Assembly: GCA_963969395.1 (NCBI GenBank) | Contig: OZ017801.1 | Location: forward strand, 12,901,611 to 12,965,610 | DNA: 64,000 bases | Reading direction: 5' to 3' | Source of the DNA: Pseudoscleropodium purum | Lineage: Eukaryota; Streptophyta; Bryopsida; Hypnales; Brachytheciaceae | Shown here: piece by piece, positions 49,346 through 61,706 of the stretch | Layout of the letters: each line of letters opens with the position of its first letter | How positions within the stretch are numbered: the first letter of the stretch is position 1 | Made by a program: the position numbers and the translations under genes | The notes under the pieces: model-generated | Database searches by the model: none | Told to the model about the DNA's origin: nothing | Seen by the model: the letters and a program-made list of their open reading frames with translations, nothing else

Positions 49346-49486
49346 AATAATCATAGTTCGAAAACAATCATATATAATATATATGATTGTTCTAAAATAA
49401 GGAACAATCATAACTCACCATAAAATATCATCTCCTATCATATAATAAGATATATAAATAAAACTAATACTAAAGATAATGTATTA

Positions 49487-49490
<4 letters not shown>

Positions 49491-49540
<50 letters not shown>
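49491..49540. repeat. (TA)25 microsatellite
   Basis: Uninterrupted TA dinucleotides over 50 bp, inside about 350 bp of A/T-dominated DNA rich in TAAC and GTTA words. Confidence 0.95.
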
Positions 49541-49542
<2 letters not shown>

Positions 49543-49828
49543 GTTATTACACCTATTCTTATATCATCTATGTAATAACCACATATATGTTATAACCATG
49601 TATACATATATGTATCTATCACCTGTTATTAATCTATACATGGTTATATAGTACTGTGTAGTTACCTAGTGTTACTATTACGTTTATAATAACTAATAGT
49701 TATAACTAGTTTAAGTTATATGATCTTTGTCTTTCATGCGTTTATTATTTTGCGTTTGGTAGTTGTTTGATCGAATTGAACTAGAGCACAGTCTTGAGTG
49801 ATCGAGACACTTCCAACCAAAACTAGCT

Positions 49829-50190
49829 ATGGCGACGAGGATTCATGATTCTATAATAATATTGAAACTATCAAATTTAGGGTTCAAGCAACAATTGAAG
49901 CTCAAGAACATTCATCAACTTGGCAACAAAAAGAGCTCCTCAAAGAAAGAAATAGCAATGTCTGTAGGTTTAGAGAGATTGAAGAGAAGCCCTTACCTTG
50001 AGCAGCTCCAAATGAGTCTAAGGCAAAGACCCTAATTGATCACTTACAAAAAAAAGAGATTGTTACACTTAAGTTGTCAAGAGCATCATACAAGGATTTC
50101 CAAACTTTGGTGGTTTGTATTAGGCCTTCTATTGAAGTCATGCAAGATTATTGTCCAATTAAAATTCATGACAAAGAAACCTCATCATAG
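49829..50190 (+). other. Unassigned frameshifted coding-like segment
   Basis: A 68-codon frame starting MATRIHDSIIILKL is followed, after a frame change near 50020, by ALIDHLQKKEIVTLKLSRAS and KDFQTLVVCIRPSIEVMQDY. The continuity of plausible peptide across a frameshift suggests an old ORF, perhaps of a retroelement, but no family is recognised. Confidence 0.25.
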
Positions 50191-50448
50191 GAGGAAAAAG
50201 TGGTATAACCTTTAGATGCCTCAATTTTTTTTTTCAAATTTTGACAAGATTTTGCTTAAATCTTTGTAAAAAAAATATCATTTACCAAAACTTCATGAGA
50301 TTAGTCATTAAGGAAGGTTATCTTTCCAAGATCCAAGTATTACATTGGATGGATGAGGTATTAGTTGAACAAAACAACACCTGCAAGCCCTCTGTTCATT
50401 GTCAAGAATATGGACGTTGGAGCGCTTCAGAGTTAATACATGAGTCTA

Positions 50449-50868
50449 CAAGCAACCCATTCTTGGTCACCCCCCATTTCCACTATGTAAGTTGGTCTAT
50501 TTCCAATCAGTTTTGATTTAGGTGACAAGCTTATGTAGAACAAGACTATTAGGAGTAGTAGAAATGTTCAAGAAATGTACATTGAAAGCGAAGAATAATC
50601 CCATGTAACTAGTACATTGAAAGTCACAATTATCGCTTACATTGAATTTGTAACCAACCTACGGTTAGAAATAGAATGACTTGTATAACAAGAATTGGTC
50701 TAAGCGAATTTTCATTCATGGTAATTTTGTTTTTTAAGAAGAATATGTGAAAAAATTCAAAGCCTTCTAAAATCTTTGTCACTGCACCAGCACTGAGAAA
50801 TTTTTTCCCTCACACAACCCATCCTGCAGATATGTTGAATTTCTTAAGTGGTTGGAAATGGGTCGTAA
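50449..50868 (+). repeat. TAGCC-end repeat family, fourth copy
   Basis: Left end AGCAACCCATTCTTGGTCAC followed by CCCCCCATT; right end AAGTGGTTGGAAATGGGTCG. About 420 bp, the same orientation and size class as the copies at 227 and 41451. Confidence 0.5.
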
Positions 50869-52151
50869 GTTTCTCATCATGGCAACTTGGGCAAGACAAA
50901 TGTGAAGCCTACCCATTGGAGTCTGATCTGATCAATGAGGGCATTACTTGAGAACTCAGGAGTTCAGGGTTCCTTTTCTAGGCAAATTGAGAACAAGTGC
51001 AACAAGGACTTTCTAGTTTTTATGTGATGTCATTCTGAAGGGTGTCACTGGAAAAAAGCAAAAAATTTACAAGAATTTCCAATTTCATGATTATACTCTT
51101 GCAGGTTCCAAAATATTATTCCAAGGAGTATCAACAAATTACTGTCAAATTTTGCTATTGGGAAGAGTTTACCTATCTTAGTTTGTCCAGTTATTGTTTG
51201 AAAAAACTTGGCTTCAATAGCCTGCAGTGAAGTAACCAGAAGGCTTCAATGTTATGAAATACATACAGACAAACATGCTATTAGGTAGTCTGCCTGTAAA
51301 GCAACCTTTTGGGGGGGAAGCTAAACTCCTTTAAAATCACAATTTTCATTAAAATAGGAAGGAAAATGGAATTGGGATCTAGCCCAAGTCGTTTCATATT
51401 TTTTGAACCTTTGTGAAATTAGATGGAAAATTTTGAAGTTGAAACATGGTTTGTTTTTAGAGCAGAGTTGCTTTTTAGAGTGCACTACCTTAGAAGAGAA
51501 GAGAGCAAAATAGAAAGATCAATATTTGGCAATCTTCTACCAAAAGAGAGGAATAACTCCAACCTTTTTACATAGGTTGGCGTAACTTAAAGGTCTATTC
51601 TTATTGTGTAGACTTCATGTATAGTTACACGTCACTATTTGAAAGACATCAATTGACTACATATTTCTCTATTATCTATTAATGGACTTAAACTACAATA
51701 TTCTAGCTTGTTGTGAATATAAGGCATTTTTTTAGTGTGGAGACTTTGTTTGTAGACCAAAGTGGATGCAAATGACAACAGAAAGTAGTGACTTTGATCA
51801 ACATGGGTCGAGCGGTTGTTCATTACTTTTAAGTTTGTATTTGTTTGTGAGATTGTTTGTGGAATATTTGATAGCTCATTGATTAATAATATTAGAAAGA
51901 ATTTGATTGATATTGAAAACATTTCATGTGACTTTGGTACTATTCAAATTAAATGGCAAGAAATTCTTGAAAAGTTATAGAATTGTCAATTTTATTAAAA
52001 TATAAAAAAAAGTTATGAATGTAAAGCTCATGCTAGTAGGAGTACTTGTGTGGTTGATAACCTTGAAGAAGATTGTTTGTGCAAGTTTCTCTTATGTCCA
52101 AACTCTCACGCCTATGAATAAAAGAAAATAAAAAATAAAAAATCTAGGCTA
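50869..52151. other. Intergenic, nothing recognised
   Basis: No gene or repeat terminus recognised; frames here are short and T-rich. Confidence 0.45.
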
Positions 52152-52155
52152 TTAA

Positions 52156-53076
52156 CCCTCAAATTCCCATTGTCCCCTCGGGAGACAAATCAGATTTTGG
52201 GCATGTTCCTATGATCTCAATTTTTGGTAAATTGTTTTGAAACTTTCCCGTAAAATAGAAAAACTGATTATCTACATGGGAATATAATTTGTATTTCAAT
52301 TGGTGCCCGGGAGTAAAAGTTATACCACAAAAAGCCTAAAACTGAACTCAACGGGCAGCACCAAAAAAAATTGCAAAAAATCAAAATAAATTTTAATTTT
52401 TTATCCCTATAATGTTTTCTTTTTGTCTACATGTGAAGCTTTGATTTTTTCTTTTTGGACTAATAATGAGAAAGTTAAAGACAATTTTGTTTTTTGTGCA
52501 GTTTCAGCATCTTCTTGAAAAAATAACTTGTAGGGTTCATTTCTGAATGCAATTTTCACAATTTTTTACAATTTTTTTTTGAGAAATTTTTGTTCAATTG
52601 CTTAAACAATCTCACCATTGGGATTATTGTCTTTCAATCCCATGTTGAAGTTATTAACAATTTAGTTTTCTCCCAATCTTGGACCTACTTCTACTTAGCA
52701 TTTTTTTAAAGAATGAAAATCAAGGGTTTTTTTTTTTAAAAAAATTCTTAGACTTTCAACTCAATTCTTCAACATAAATTTTTTTTAGTTCAAAGTCTAT
52801 AGTGCAAAAAAATTCCACAAATGGTGGTCAAAGTCATCTGAAATTGCAAGCCAGTGTTTAAAAAAACTTTCTTTTTCAACTTTGAATGCTAATATCTTCC
52901 AATCTATATGGTCAAACTTCATGAAATTTTTACCATGTGAGCTAAGACAAGTAAAGTATAAGATCCTATAGTTAGATTCTAAAAAAATGATTTTTTTTTG
53001 TATTCTTGGATAAATGCAGCAAAAATGGTAGTTTTGAGTGGTATTTGACAGAAAAATGGCCTTGGGAATTTAGGGG
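52156..53076. mobile_element. TTAA-flanked CCCCTAAA element, 921 bp (member 6)
   Basis: TTAA at 52152-52155 and 53077-53080. Ends CCCTCAAATTCCCATTGTCC and, inverted, CCCCTAAATTCCCAAGGCC. It is inverted relative to member 5: the inner block reads CCACTCAAAACTACC from its right end. Non-coding; the best preserved ends of the family. Confidence 0.7.
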
Positions 53077-53439
53077 TTAAATTAACTTCTAAATGCCCAC
53101 ACAACTCCTTGGGTGACAGTTGGCAATTTGGACAAGCTCTGGTGATCCTAATTTTTTGCATGATCTCTCTCTCTCACCTCTAGGCACAAGTCTGTTTCCC
53201 ACAGCAAGGTACAGATAATGTGTGGTGTAGTCAGTTACATTATTGTGGATAAAAGGAAAAAATTCCCTCCCAGTATTTCTTATCTTCTTATGTGGAAAAA
53301 TTTCCACCAACTTATATCATGCCCCATTTGTGTCAAAAATGGCCTTATGATTGTTTGAGTACTGGATGTGCTACCGTACTGAAACAACAAGTCCATACTC
53401 AGTCAGTCAACTGAGAGTGCAGCGAGGAGCAATACAAAT

Positions 53440-53625
53440 GTGAACGTTTCAAATGCCACTGACCAAGTCAGTGATTACTAATTTTGCAAGAACTTGATCC
53501 CCTGATGTCCAACACCATGGGTATAAATCCACATTGGGCAGGGCTCATACCCAGACCATACTGGAGGTCGTGATTGCTTGGTTAGTACAATGCCACGTGA
53601 GTCGAACGCAATTGGCTACCCCTGC
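53440..53625 (-). mobile_element. Possible tRNA-derived SINE
   Basis: On the minus strand GGGGTAGCCAATTGCG resembles an A-box region and, about 60 bases on, GGGTATGAGCCC resembles a B box. The head is GC-richer than its surroundings. The 3' limit and any duplication are unresolved. Confidence 0.3.
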
Positions 53626-53994
53626 TTAAGCGGGATTTCGTCAATCTTGCCCATACGGGTATGAACACTTCAACAGTATTTCCTTGGATCAATGGGTTCC
53701 ACCACAACAATAGAAGAGCTGCAAAGCTCTTGAAGAAACACTCATCGTGTGGATTCAATTTGCCTTTTGCTCACCATGGACATCGAAATGAGTACGCAGG
53801 TTGAGATACTATACACTGAAACTCGCCTGCTACCCCAGTTTCCCATTAGTTTCCCCCCTCCTCTTTCAAAAAATTTGTGAGCCGTTGATTTTTTTGAAAA
53901 AAAATGCTTACCCTCAAAATTGACATTGATTTCTCAAAAAATTACAAGATGTTGATCTTGTGAAATTTAATTTGAGCCATTCAAATATAAAGTA

Positions 53995-54183
53995 TTGAAT
54001 ACGAATATGAATATGGGTATGGGTATTGGATATGAGTACTAAATATGTGTATTGAATACAAATATTGAATACAGGTACTGGATATGCATACTAAATATGT
54101 GTATTGAATATGGATATTGAATATGGGTACTGAATACGGATACTGAATACGGGTACTGAGTACAAATATAGTATTGGATACGG
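53995..54183. repeat. 13-bp minisatellite, about 14 units
   Basis: Units of the type TAYTGAATAYGGR (for example TATTGAATATGGG, TACTGAATACGGA) run for about 190 bp with drift towards TACTAAATATGTG at the left. Confidence 0.8.
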
Positions 54184-54189
54184 GATCAA

Positions 54190-55179
54190 TTGTCCCATAT
54201 TGTTTGTCAAGAACTTTGATTCTGAAGATTACAAGAAGGGGTGGAGGTGAAGGGGGGTGAGATAAAAAAAATTAAATCAAATTCTAAATGATAGGTGGAG
54301 ATTAGTGGGGGTGGTAAAATAAAAAAATTTAAATAAAAATTGAGGGGGGGAGTGCCTAATAACTAATAATTACAGATTCTATCCGTAATGAGTACGTAAG
54401 TTGTGATACTATATCCAATTGTGAGAGGAGAAGCTACTGGGTCTTTGTTGTGGAGGATCATAGCATATGGCTCAATCCAATCTTGGAATCTCCTTCTGCT
54501 TTGTGAATTATGTATGTTTTAATATGTGACTCAGATAACAACATGTAGTGACACCAAAGACACCTTGTATACATCCACTAACACACGTTTGTTTGTTTGT
54601 GGATATGGGCACAAGTGAAGCGTGACTTCCTCATATTCGAACATATTGGATGCACTTGCAAATGGTTGTATTTGATTCCTTAAAATTTTGCATTTACCAC
54701 CATCATTTTTGCTCATGCTATGTACTGTACAATCACTGGATTAAATTCCATATTGTCTCGTACATGTTGTATTAGCTAATTCCTGTCTGCGGTGAATGAA
54801 TCAAAATGGTAATACGGATCTCTTGATCTTAACGAGGCATGTCAATCTTCAAGTATACTGACTTGCATGCGTGCCTAATTCTCAACATAGCTATGAAGTT
54901 TGTTGCTTGATTGGTTTATGCACTTCCATGATTCAGGAACGCTGCATTGAAGTCTGGTACCTGATTGGGCTATGAACTTGATGGACTGGGGTAGCTTGGG
55001 TGTTCTTGAGAAAACCTACCCTCCCTCCTGACCTCGTTGGACATACGGGTAGGGGAACGAATCGTGCACTAATGCTCTTGAATGTTTGTCGAGCTCACAC
55101 AGGATGTGCGGTATGAGATTAGTTGATCAATCTTATGATGGATAGACACAAGTCATTTTTGCTACCTTGGCTTGCTTGG
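54190..55179. other. Intergenic, nothing recognised
   Basis: No gene recognised. Confidence 0.45.
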
Positions 55180-55182
55180 TGA

Positions 55183-55878
55183 CACTAGTGCAGAAGGATG
55201 GTTGAAATGACATGTTGAAATGACATTTCTCAAAAATATGTCATTTCAACCATGCTATTGAAAATTTGGTAGATTTTAGAAGAATTATTGATCCCAGTAC
55301 GTTCGTTTCAATCAAAAATGAGGTTAATGTCATTTTGTGCAACAAATTTGGTAGATTTTAGAAGAAAACATTATCCCATAACAATTGTCATTGAGAAGTA
55401 ATAGAAATAAATAACTCAAGTAGGAAATCTAGAGACATTAATATTTCTTTTGGAAAACACAGAAATGAAGAAAGGTGAATATGTCTGAAAGACGTAGATT
55501 TTTAGAAAGTAAATTCTACATTTTTTAAGCTTTAGGAAAGTAAAATCTATAATTTTGGAAGATTTTGAAAAGTAGAATCTACACCTTTTGAAGATTGGGG
55601 GAAGTGAAATCTACATTTTGGAAGATTTTAGAAAGTAAAATCTACATTTTGGAAGGTTTTGAAAAATAAAATCTACTTATTTGATAGATTTTGAAGAACT
55701 AAAATGTACACTATAAGTATGTTGAAATGAAATTTAAAAAATGATATTTTAAATGACATCCAAATGTCATTTCAAACACCTTTGTGGGTGGCTTTGTAGG
55801 TGGCCACCCACACAGGTGGTTGAAATGACATTTGGATGTCATTTAAAATGTCATTAAAATGTGTATTCTACACTAGTG
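55183..55878. mobile_element. CACTA-type MITE, 696 bp
   Basis: Ends CACTAGTGCAGAA and, inverted, CACTAGTGTAGAA, flanked by the 3-bp direct repeat TGA (55180-55182, 55879-55881), as expected for CACTA elements. GGTTGAAATGACAT occurs near both ends in inverted orientation. About 55490-55715 is an array of ~31-36-bp units around AAAATCTACATTTTGGAAGA. No transposase. Confidence 0.8.
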
Positions 55879-56017
55879 TGATCCAGTTTTTGAGGTTCAG
55901 AAATAAAATTGATCGATGGGATTGAATTGCTGTCAATCACCACACTTTCAATTTGGTATTTGCGTCAAAGTTTAAGTAGGGTTTGGTATTGATTTGTCAT
56001 CATTTATTTGTTCTCAC

Positions 56018-56261
56018 ATTAGAAGATTTTTGGGGCCTCTAGATGCCTGCGAGTTATCACAGCTTGTGAACGCAAGAAACAGGTTCGGCGCAGCGATCTG
56101 ACGTGGCGAAGACCCTACCACGTCATTGACCAATTTATTTATTATTTATTTATTTTTTATGAAAAAAAAATTCTAACAACGAGCCATTCCCCTTGTTGCA
56201 GGGAACAATTGTGGGGAAACAAGCCCAAAACAGGCTTCTGGACCCCCGAAACTCTTATAAT
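56018..56261. mobile_element. MITE with central ACGT hairpin, 244 bp (copy 2)
   Basis: Worn ends ATTAGAAGATTTTTGG and, inverted, ATTATAAGAGTTTCGG. Central hairpin TGACGTGG (56099-56106) with CCACGTCA (56118-56125). Shares the GGGGAAACAAGCCCAAAACA block with copy 1. Confidence 0.55.
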
Positions 56262-57059
56262 GTCCTCCAATGCTTCATTTGAAATGATCTGGAGTGGTTA
56301 AAACTGGCCGGCAAGAGATTTGTTTTTTGGAAGACTTAGCCAATTAATGCCGTAACTTGCTTTGTCAGATCCTCCCTCCCTCCCGCCTTGGTGGATACAT
56401 TAGCTATGTGCAACTTGGGGTGTAAATTGAACACAAGCAATTGTGAATGTGTGTCAATCACAAACAAGACGTGATGCATGTGCTTAATTGATCAATAGTG
56501 TGCAATGTGTGCTTAGTTGATCACTAGTGTACGTACGGTGTACTATCGATGTTAATCGATCTTGATACCTGACATACATACATGGGGTGAACCGTGAACG
56601 TTCAGAAAGGAATGTGATTGACTGGAGTAGCTTTGGGGTTTTATAAAATATCCACCCTCCCTCCCAATCTCATAAGATACACTAACGCATACATTTAAGG
56701 GACTTGATATACATGATACTACTGTATGTAAATCGAAATTATTGGTATGTGCGATGTGGTGAGCAAACTAGTTTATATCTAGCTTATAACTGGCTTATAT
56801 GTGGCGGTGTATCTATAATTTGAAATTATCTATGCTATAGATGTGTGATGTGGTAAGCAAACTGGCCCCTATTTGGCGGTAATGTAGTTAAGACAATTTA
56901 CTTTTTAGTTAAATTTTGTTGTTTTGAATGTGAAACCGGTTAAATGTTCAAGGTTTTTTTGGAATTAAGTATGAATGTGGTGATAATTGAAGTTAAAGTG
57001 TGAAAGGACTTTTTGACTTGAGCAGTTGTGAGTTTGATGGGTTTTTATCAAGAGATTGG
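56262..57059. other. Intergenic, nothing recognised
   Basis: No gene recognised. Confidence 0.45.
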
Positions 57060-58172
57060 AAGGGGTGTTTGAGGAGGGATTGTGATATATATATAGTCTT
57101 CTCTTCTCTCATTATTTTCTCTCCTTAATTTTTATTGCTTTCGAGACGTGAGGTTGTGTTTTGTTGTTGTTGTATTAATTTATAAATTCATAAGTGTTAT
57201 TCATAGTTATTTTATTCACATAAGTGATAGTGATTATTGCTTAAGCATGTAGTTGAATTTTGATGATATTTTACTTTGAGTATTTTATGAATGTCAAATC
57301 AATTAAATTGAATAATTGAATATTCACTTAAGTGATAAATAAGTATTCTTTGCCTTGAGCATTTTATAAAGGAGAATCTCTTTAAGAGAATTTGAAATAT
57401 TTTAAGTAGAATTTGTCTATCGGTTATATTTTATCTGTTAAGAGAATTTTTGTGTCAATACTTAAAGCAAGATTTGAAGTAAAGAAGAGCAAAATATTAA
57501 GTTAAAAGTAACTTAATAATTAATAATTTTAGTGTTTGGAATTGAGTGATCCAAAGATTGGATTTTATTTTGAAATTTAATAATTCCAGTGAGTGGTAAT
57601 TATTTTTATTTAAAAGATTGGAATATCTTTGTGTCACAAGTGGATATATATGTTGGAAATAAAATTAGGGATTGAGATTTATTTAGAGTTGGGAAATGAG
57701 TTTAGAATTTTAATGAATAAAAATTATTGAACAATTGTAAATAATTGATGTACATTTTAATTATGGAATGATTATCCATATGATTAATAAATGGTATTCC
57801 AATTGAAGTTATGTGTACATGGATTAATGCCTGAATGTGTATTTAAATTCTTATGTGATATTGGTGTGTGAAATTGTTTATCTAAAGTGCAAGTTGAGAG
57901 AATTTCTATGTTGTAACAATATTTTATTGAGAGAAATCAATTGCTTAACTATAGAGTTAATATGATGGGCATACAAACGATGTAAAATGGATAGAGAACC
58001 TATTAAATTAAAATTGAAGCAATGTAAATTTTGTAACCAACTGAATTACGCAAAAGTAGAATGTGAGACTAAAAAGGAAAACATTAAGATAGAGTATAAG
58101 AGCAAAGATTCAATAGAAGACAAGTTGGAAAAGATTTGCAGCAAAGAAAGATTAATTGGAGATGCTAAATGA
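57060..58172 (+). other. Possible retrotransposon 5' part with short CxxC ORF
   Basis: TATATATATAG at about 57090, followed by a CT-rich leader and TTGTTGTTGTTGT-like DNA, resembles an LTR promoter/leader. Then a 61-codon ORF (57987-58172) with LKQCKFCNQLNYAKVECE: C-x2-C-x4-Y-x4-C, a zinc-knuckle spacing with Tyr at the His position, followed by a lysine/glutamate-rich tail. The arrangement parallels 26860-27780. No polymerase, primer-binding site or second LTR seen. Confidence 0.25.
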
Positions 58173-58934
58173 TGAAAGAATATTTTCAAATAAAGACCGG
58201 AGCCTTGATAAAGGAAGAATTCAAAATAATTTAAAATAATTTAACAAAGCATATTATAGATTCCTTAAGGAAAATTTTAGAATTGCTTAAGCAATGTCCT
58301 TGGTTGTTTTCAATTCCTTAAAATGATATATGGTACATTTACTTTAAGTAATTAAGACATTAGCACTTAAAGCGATTTCAAAGCAAAATGATATTTGTGC
58401 AAAACGATTCATGAGTTCTCGGTTAAACCAAATTTTCAAAGTTTAAATATGTATTGTGTGATGTAGGTTGCAAATGAATATATTTGTAATATATTTCAAT
58501 GAATTCAAAATATGAGATTTGTAGATGCAAGTGCCCTTAACTCACACTTTTTAAATTTATATTTTATCTTAAGATAAGACCGAGACGGATTTAGTGGTTA
58601 GAAATTTGTATTTATAATTGGACAGAACTAGAGAGAGAATTCCTTTCCATTCCTAAATAGAATATGAAAGATACAAAATACCCTAATATATTAAGATTAA
58701 AGATATAATTTACCTACAAAGTGACATTAGCTAATTAAAACACTAAGCTAACTTGAGTTTTCCTTGAACGAACCTAATTGGAATTGCTTTGGTTTTGTCT
58801 TATAAAAAATTGTACTACAGTACCATAGACAAACTTGTATGAATCAAATACTGCATATCTTGATTAACGGACTTTGCTCATAAATGAGATGTCAAATCTA
58901 AAAGTCTTCTTTCATATGATTTTTATTTCAATTC
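58173..58934. other. AT-rich stretch, nothing recognised
   Basis: No gene recognised. Confidence 0.45.
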
Positions 58935-59212
58935 ATTAGAGGAAATTTCAGCTTGCGGAAGGGTTGTAAATTCCCCGCAATTCTCGAACTGCGGGAACTG
59001 CCCTACAGCAAGTCACAGACGTGGCAATGTGATTGCCACGTTTCAAATTTTTTTTTTCAACCTTTTTCTACATTTCAAAAATGAATTTTTCTTTTCTTTT
59101 TAAAATTTTTTTTTTTGGCAAGAATAGCTGTTCCCCAAAATTACGGGGGGGGGAACTGTTGAGCGTAGTTGTTTGAAATGGCCCTTCCAACCCCCCAACA
59201 AAATTCTCTAAT
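58935..59212. mobile_element. MITE with central ACGT hairpin, 278 bp (copy 3)
   Basis: Ends ATTAGAGGAAATTTC and, inverted, ATTAGAGAATTTTG. Central hairpin ACGTGGCAA (59019-59027) with TTGCCACGT (59033-59041). Same size and layout as copy 1 at 14213. Confidence 0.65.
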
Positions 59213-61706
59213 GGGTGCTTAGGAGCAAAATTTATAGATTAAAATGTTCAAAATAGTCAAGATGGAGAACCAAAAAAGCCCACAAAGAATTTAATGTAAT
59301 ATAAAATAAAATTTTGAATAGATAAAATTTTAGTCTATGTAGAAAGATTTTGTTTATTCCATTTAGATAAGTGATAAGAGCTTTATAAAGTATAATCTAT
59401 GAAGATGGTCATTACCTAAAGAACCAACAAAATAAGATTTTATATGTTTTGACATGCAAGCAAAAAAAGTTCACTTTGAGGAAGTCTATACAAGATATAG
59501 TTAACTATTTTAAAAAAATTGGATAGTAGCTACAAATCTTAGTGAAAGACCATTTGTGAGCCTTCAAATTAGTACTAAAAACTTTGTATCTTTTTTGGTG
59601 ATTTTATGTTAGTTTTTAGTCTCATTTTATGCAAAATAGCATAAAATAAGTAGTTGAGAGGGATTTTGTAGAAGTCCCTATCAAATTATTGAGGTGTCTT
59701 CCTAAATATGTGGAAAGCATACAATATCTTGTTTTTCCATATTTAGATCTTAGTTAAGTATTTCTGTATTTGAGAGATTAGAATAGCATTTTTGAAAGAT
59801 GTGAGGATGTGAGAGTTGGCTAGTCCTAGTATCTTGTCCATGTAAAATTCATCCTACAAAATGCATGTGACAACCTGGCTAATTGTTAAAGTCTATTTTT
59901 AGGTTTAGAATAACTTAGATCCAATTCATAGAGAATTTGGATTAGTTAGTGCTAGTTTTATAGGTAATGTTTAAATATGAACCAGAATGCAAAGTAGATG
60001 GAGGGAGAGGTGATTGGAAGATACAAAGAGGTGCTTTTAGAATAAAATCATGCTAAGAATTCAACATAGGATCCCATCATTCAAGACAAACCTTGGTATC
60101 CGACTATACAACCTTTACAATGTTTATCATATAGAGTAGGGCTCATAGTGTCATTGCTACTAAAGTATAGTCTACTCTAGATGTGTAACTTGCCAAAATT
60201 TATTAAAGGATATCTTGCCTAAAATGAGATGTTGGGGGGAAGTACTTCAAAGCAAAATTCTAGATTCTCAACCTATTAAAACAAATATATATCTTTCTAT
60301 AAATACAAAGTACTTGTTGAATTTTCAAATTAGTAAAGAACAATTGACTAACTCAACCTATTAAAATAAACATCATTCTTAGCCAAGACTTACCTTAATT
60401 GAATGTGTCTCAAATTTTTTATAATATAAATTCACTTTATAAAATTTAAGCATGCAATATCCCAACAATTTGAATTCGTTTCAATGTAAATTTTGAATCT
60501 ATTTTAATGTATTTTTGAAAAAAAAGATGTGTATGTAGATGTTTCCTACATATCTCTACAAACAACTTTTGAAAATTCATGACCATTTTTTTTCAATAAA
60601 TTATCATGCAAAATCATGAAAATTGACTTTTAAAACTCACCAAAAATAGATTCTCAATTCTTTGAAATAAAAAATTTGTATATTTGATTGAGATTTATAA
60701 AAATATAAAAATTATGAGGCATGCCAAAAAATGGTAATTGCATTTTACATTCCACAAAATTCTTTGAATGTACATATAGGCTTAGTTGTTGTAAGCAACC
60801 AAAATCTTTTTTAAAAGTGATTGAATGAGAATTAATATGCCCACATTGTATATATAAGTTGGCAACATAGATAAGTTACACTAAGCTAATATGCTTTAAT
60901 AGTGCCCATCTTCTTCAAACTATCTCTATTTTTAGGTGGAGAATGGAGATGGGAAGATCCTTAAATGAACCACTTTAGCAATCAACTACATTGAAGAAAA
61001 ATTGTTTTTTTATTGCAAAAGTCAATCATCGTCTTTGATTTCTTGCACTTCTCTTTATAAGTTGCAAGTGGATGGATTGAGGGAGACCTCTAGTTACAAA
61101 AAGATGCCTACACCCTAAATCTTTAAAATTTTATAAGCAATTCAAAAACAATTGAAAAAAAAATATAAAACCATTGTGTTAGGTTCCACATCTATTTTTT
61201 TTTCTTTTGAAAAATGATCTAAAAACATTTCTATCCACAAAAGTTTATGAAAATCACAAACTAGCCCTTAAATGGTTGCAATATGAACGATTAATATGAG
61301 CCCAAACAATAAAGTCAATGAAACAATCAAACATTAATATATGTATTAACAAACTTAAGAAGATAAACCAAACTATGTTATATTTAAAGTAACTTTGGTA
61401 TTATGTTATAACTAGGTATATCTAATAACGTTATCTTTATAACTAAATTAATATTATACTATGTATACATACCTAGATAACCTATTATTATTACTACCTA
61501 ATATTATATACCTACTATTAGTTACATATATGTTTATATATTAGTTATACTTAAGATAACTTAGTTAGTAATAGGTTGCAGATAACAATGTTAGTTTCTA
61601 AGTTTAAAATAACAAATTAAGTTAAGACACTTATTAGGTGTCATAGTTCATCATAAGTTTGTTTTATTGTGAGTTACATAGTTTTGGGTTTTTTTCTTTT
61701 ATCTAA
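59213..61706. other. AT-rich stretch, nothing recognised
   Basis: No gene recognised. 61380-61620 is dominated by TAAC, GTTA and TAT words, resembling the DNA around the (TA)25 tract at 49.5 kb. Confidence 0.5.
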
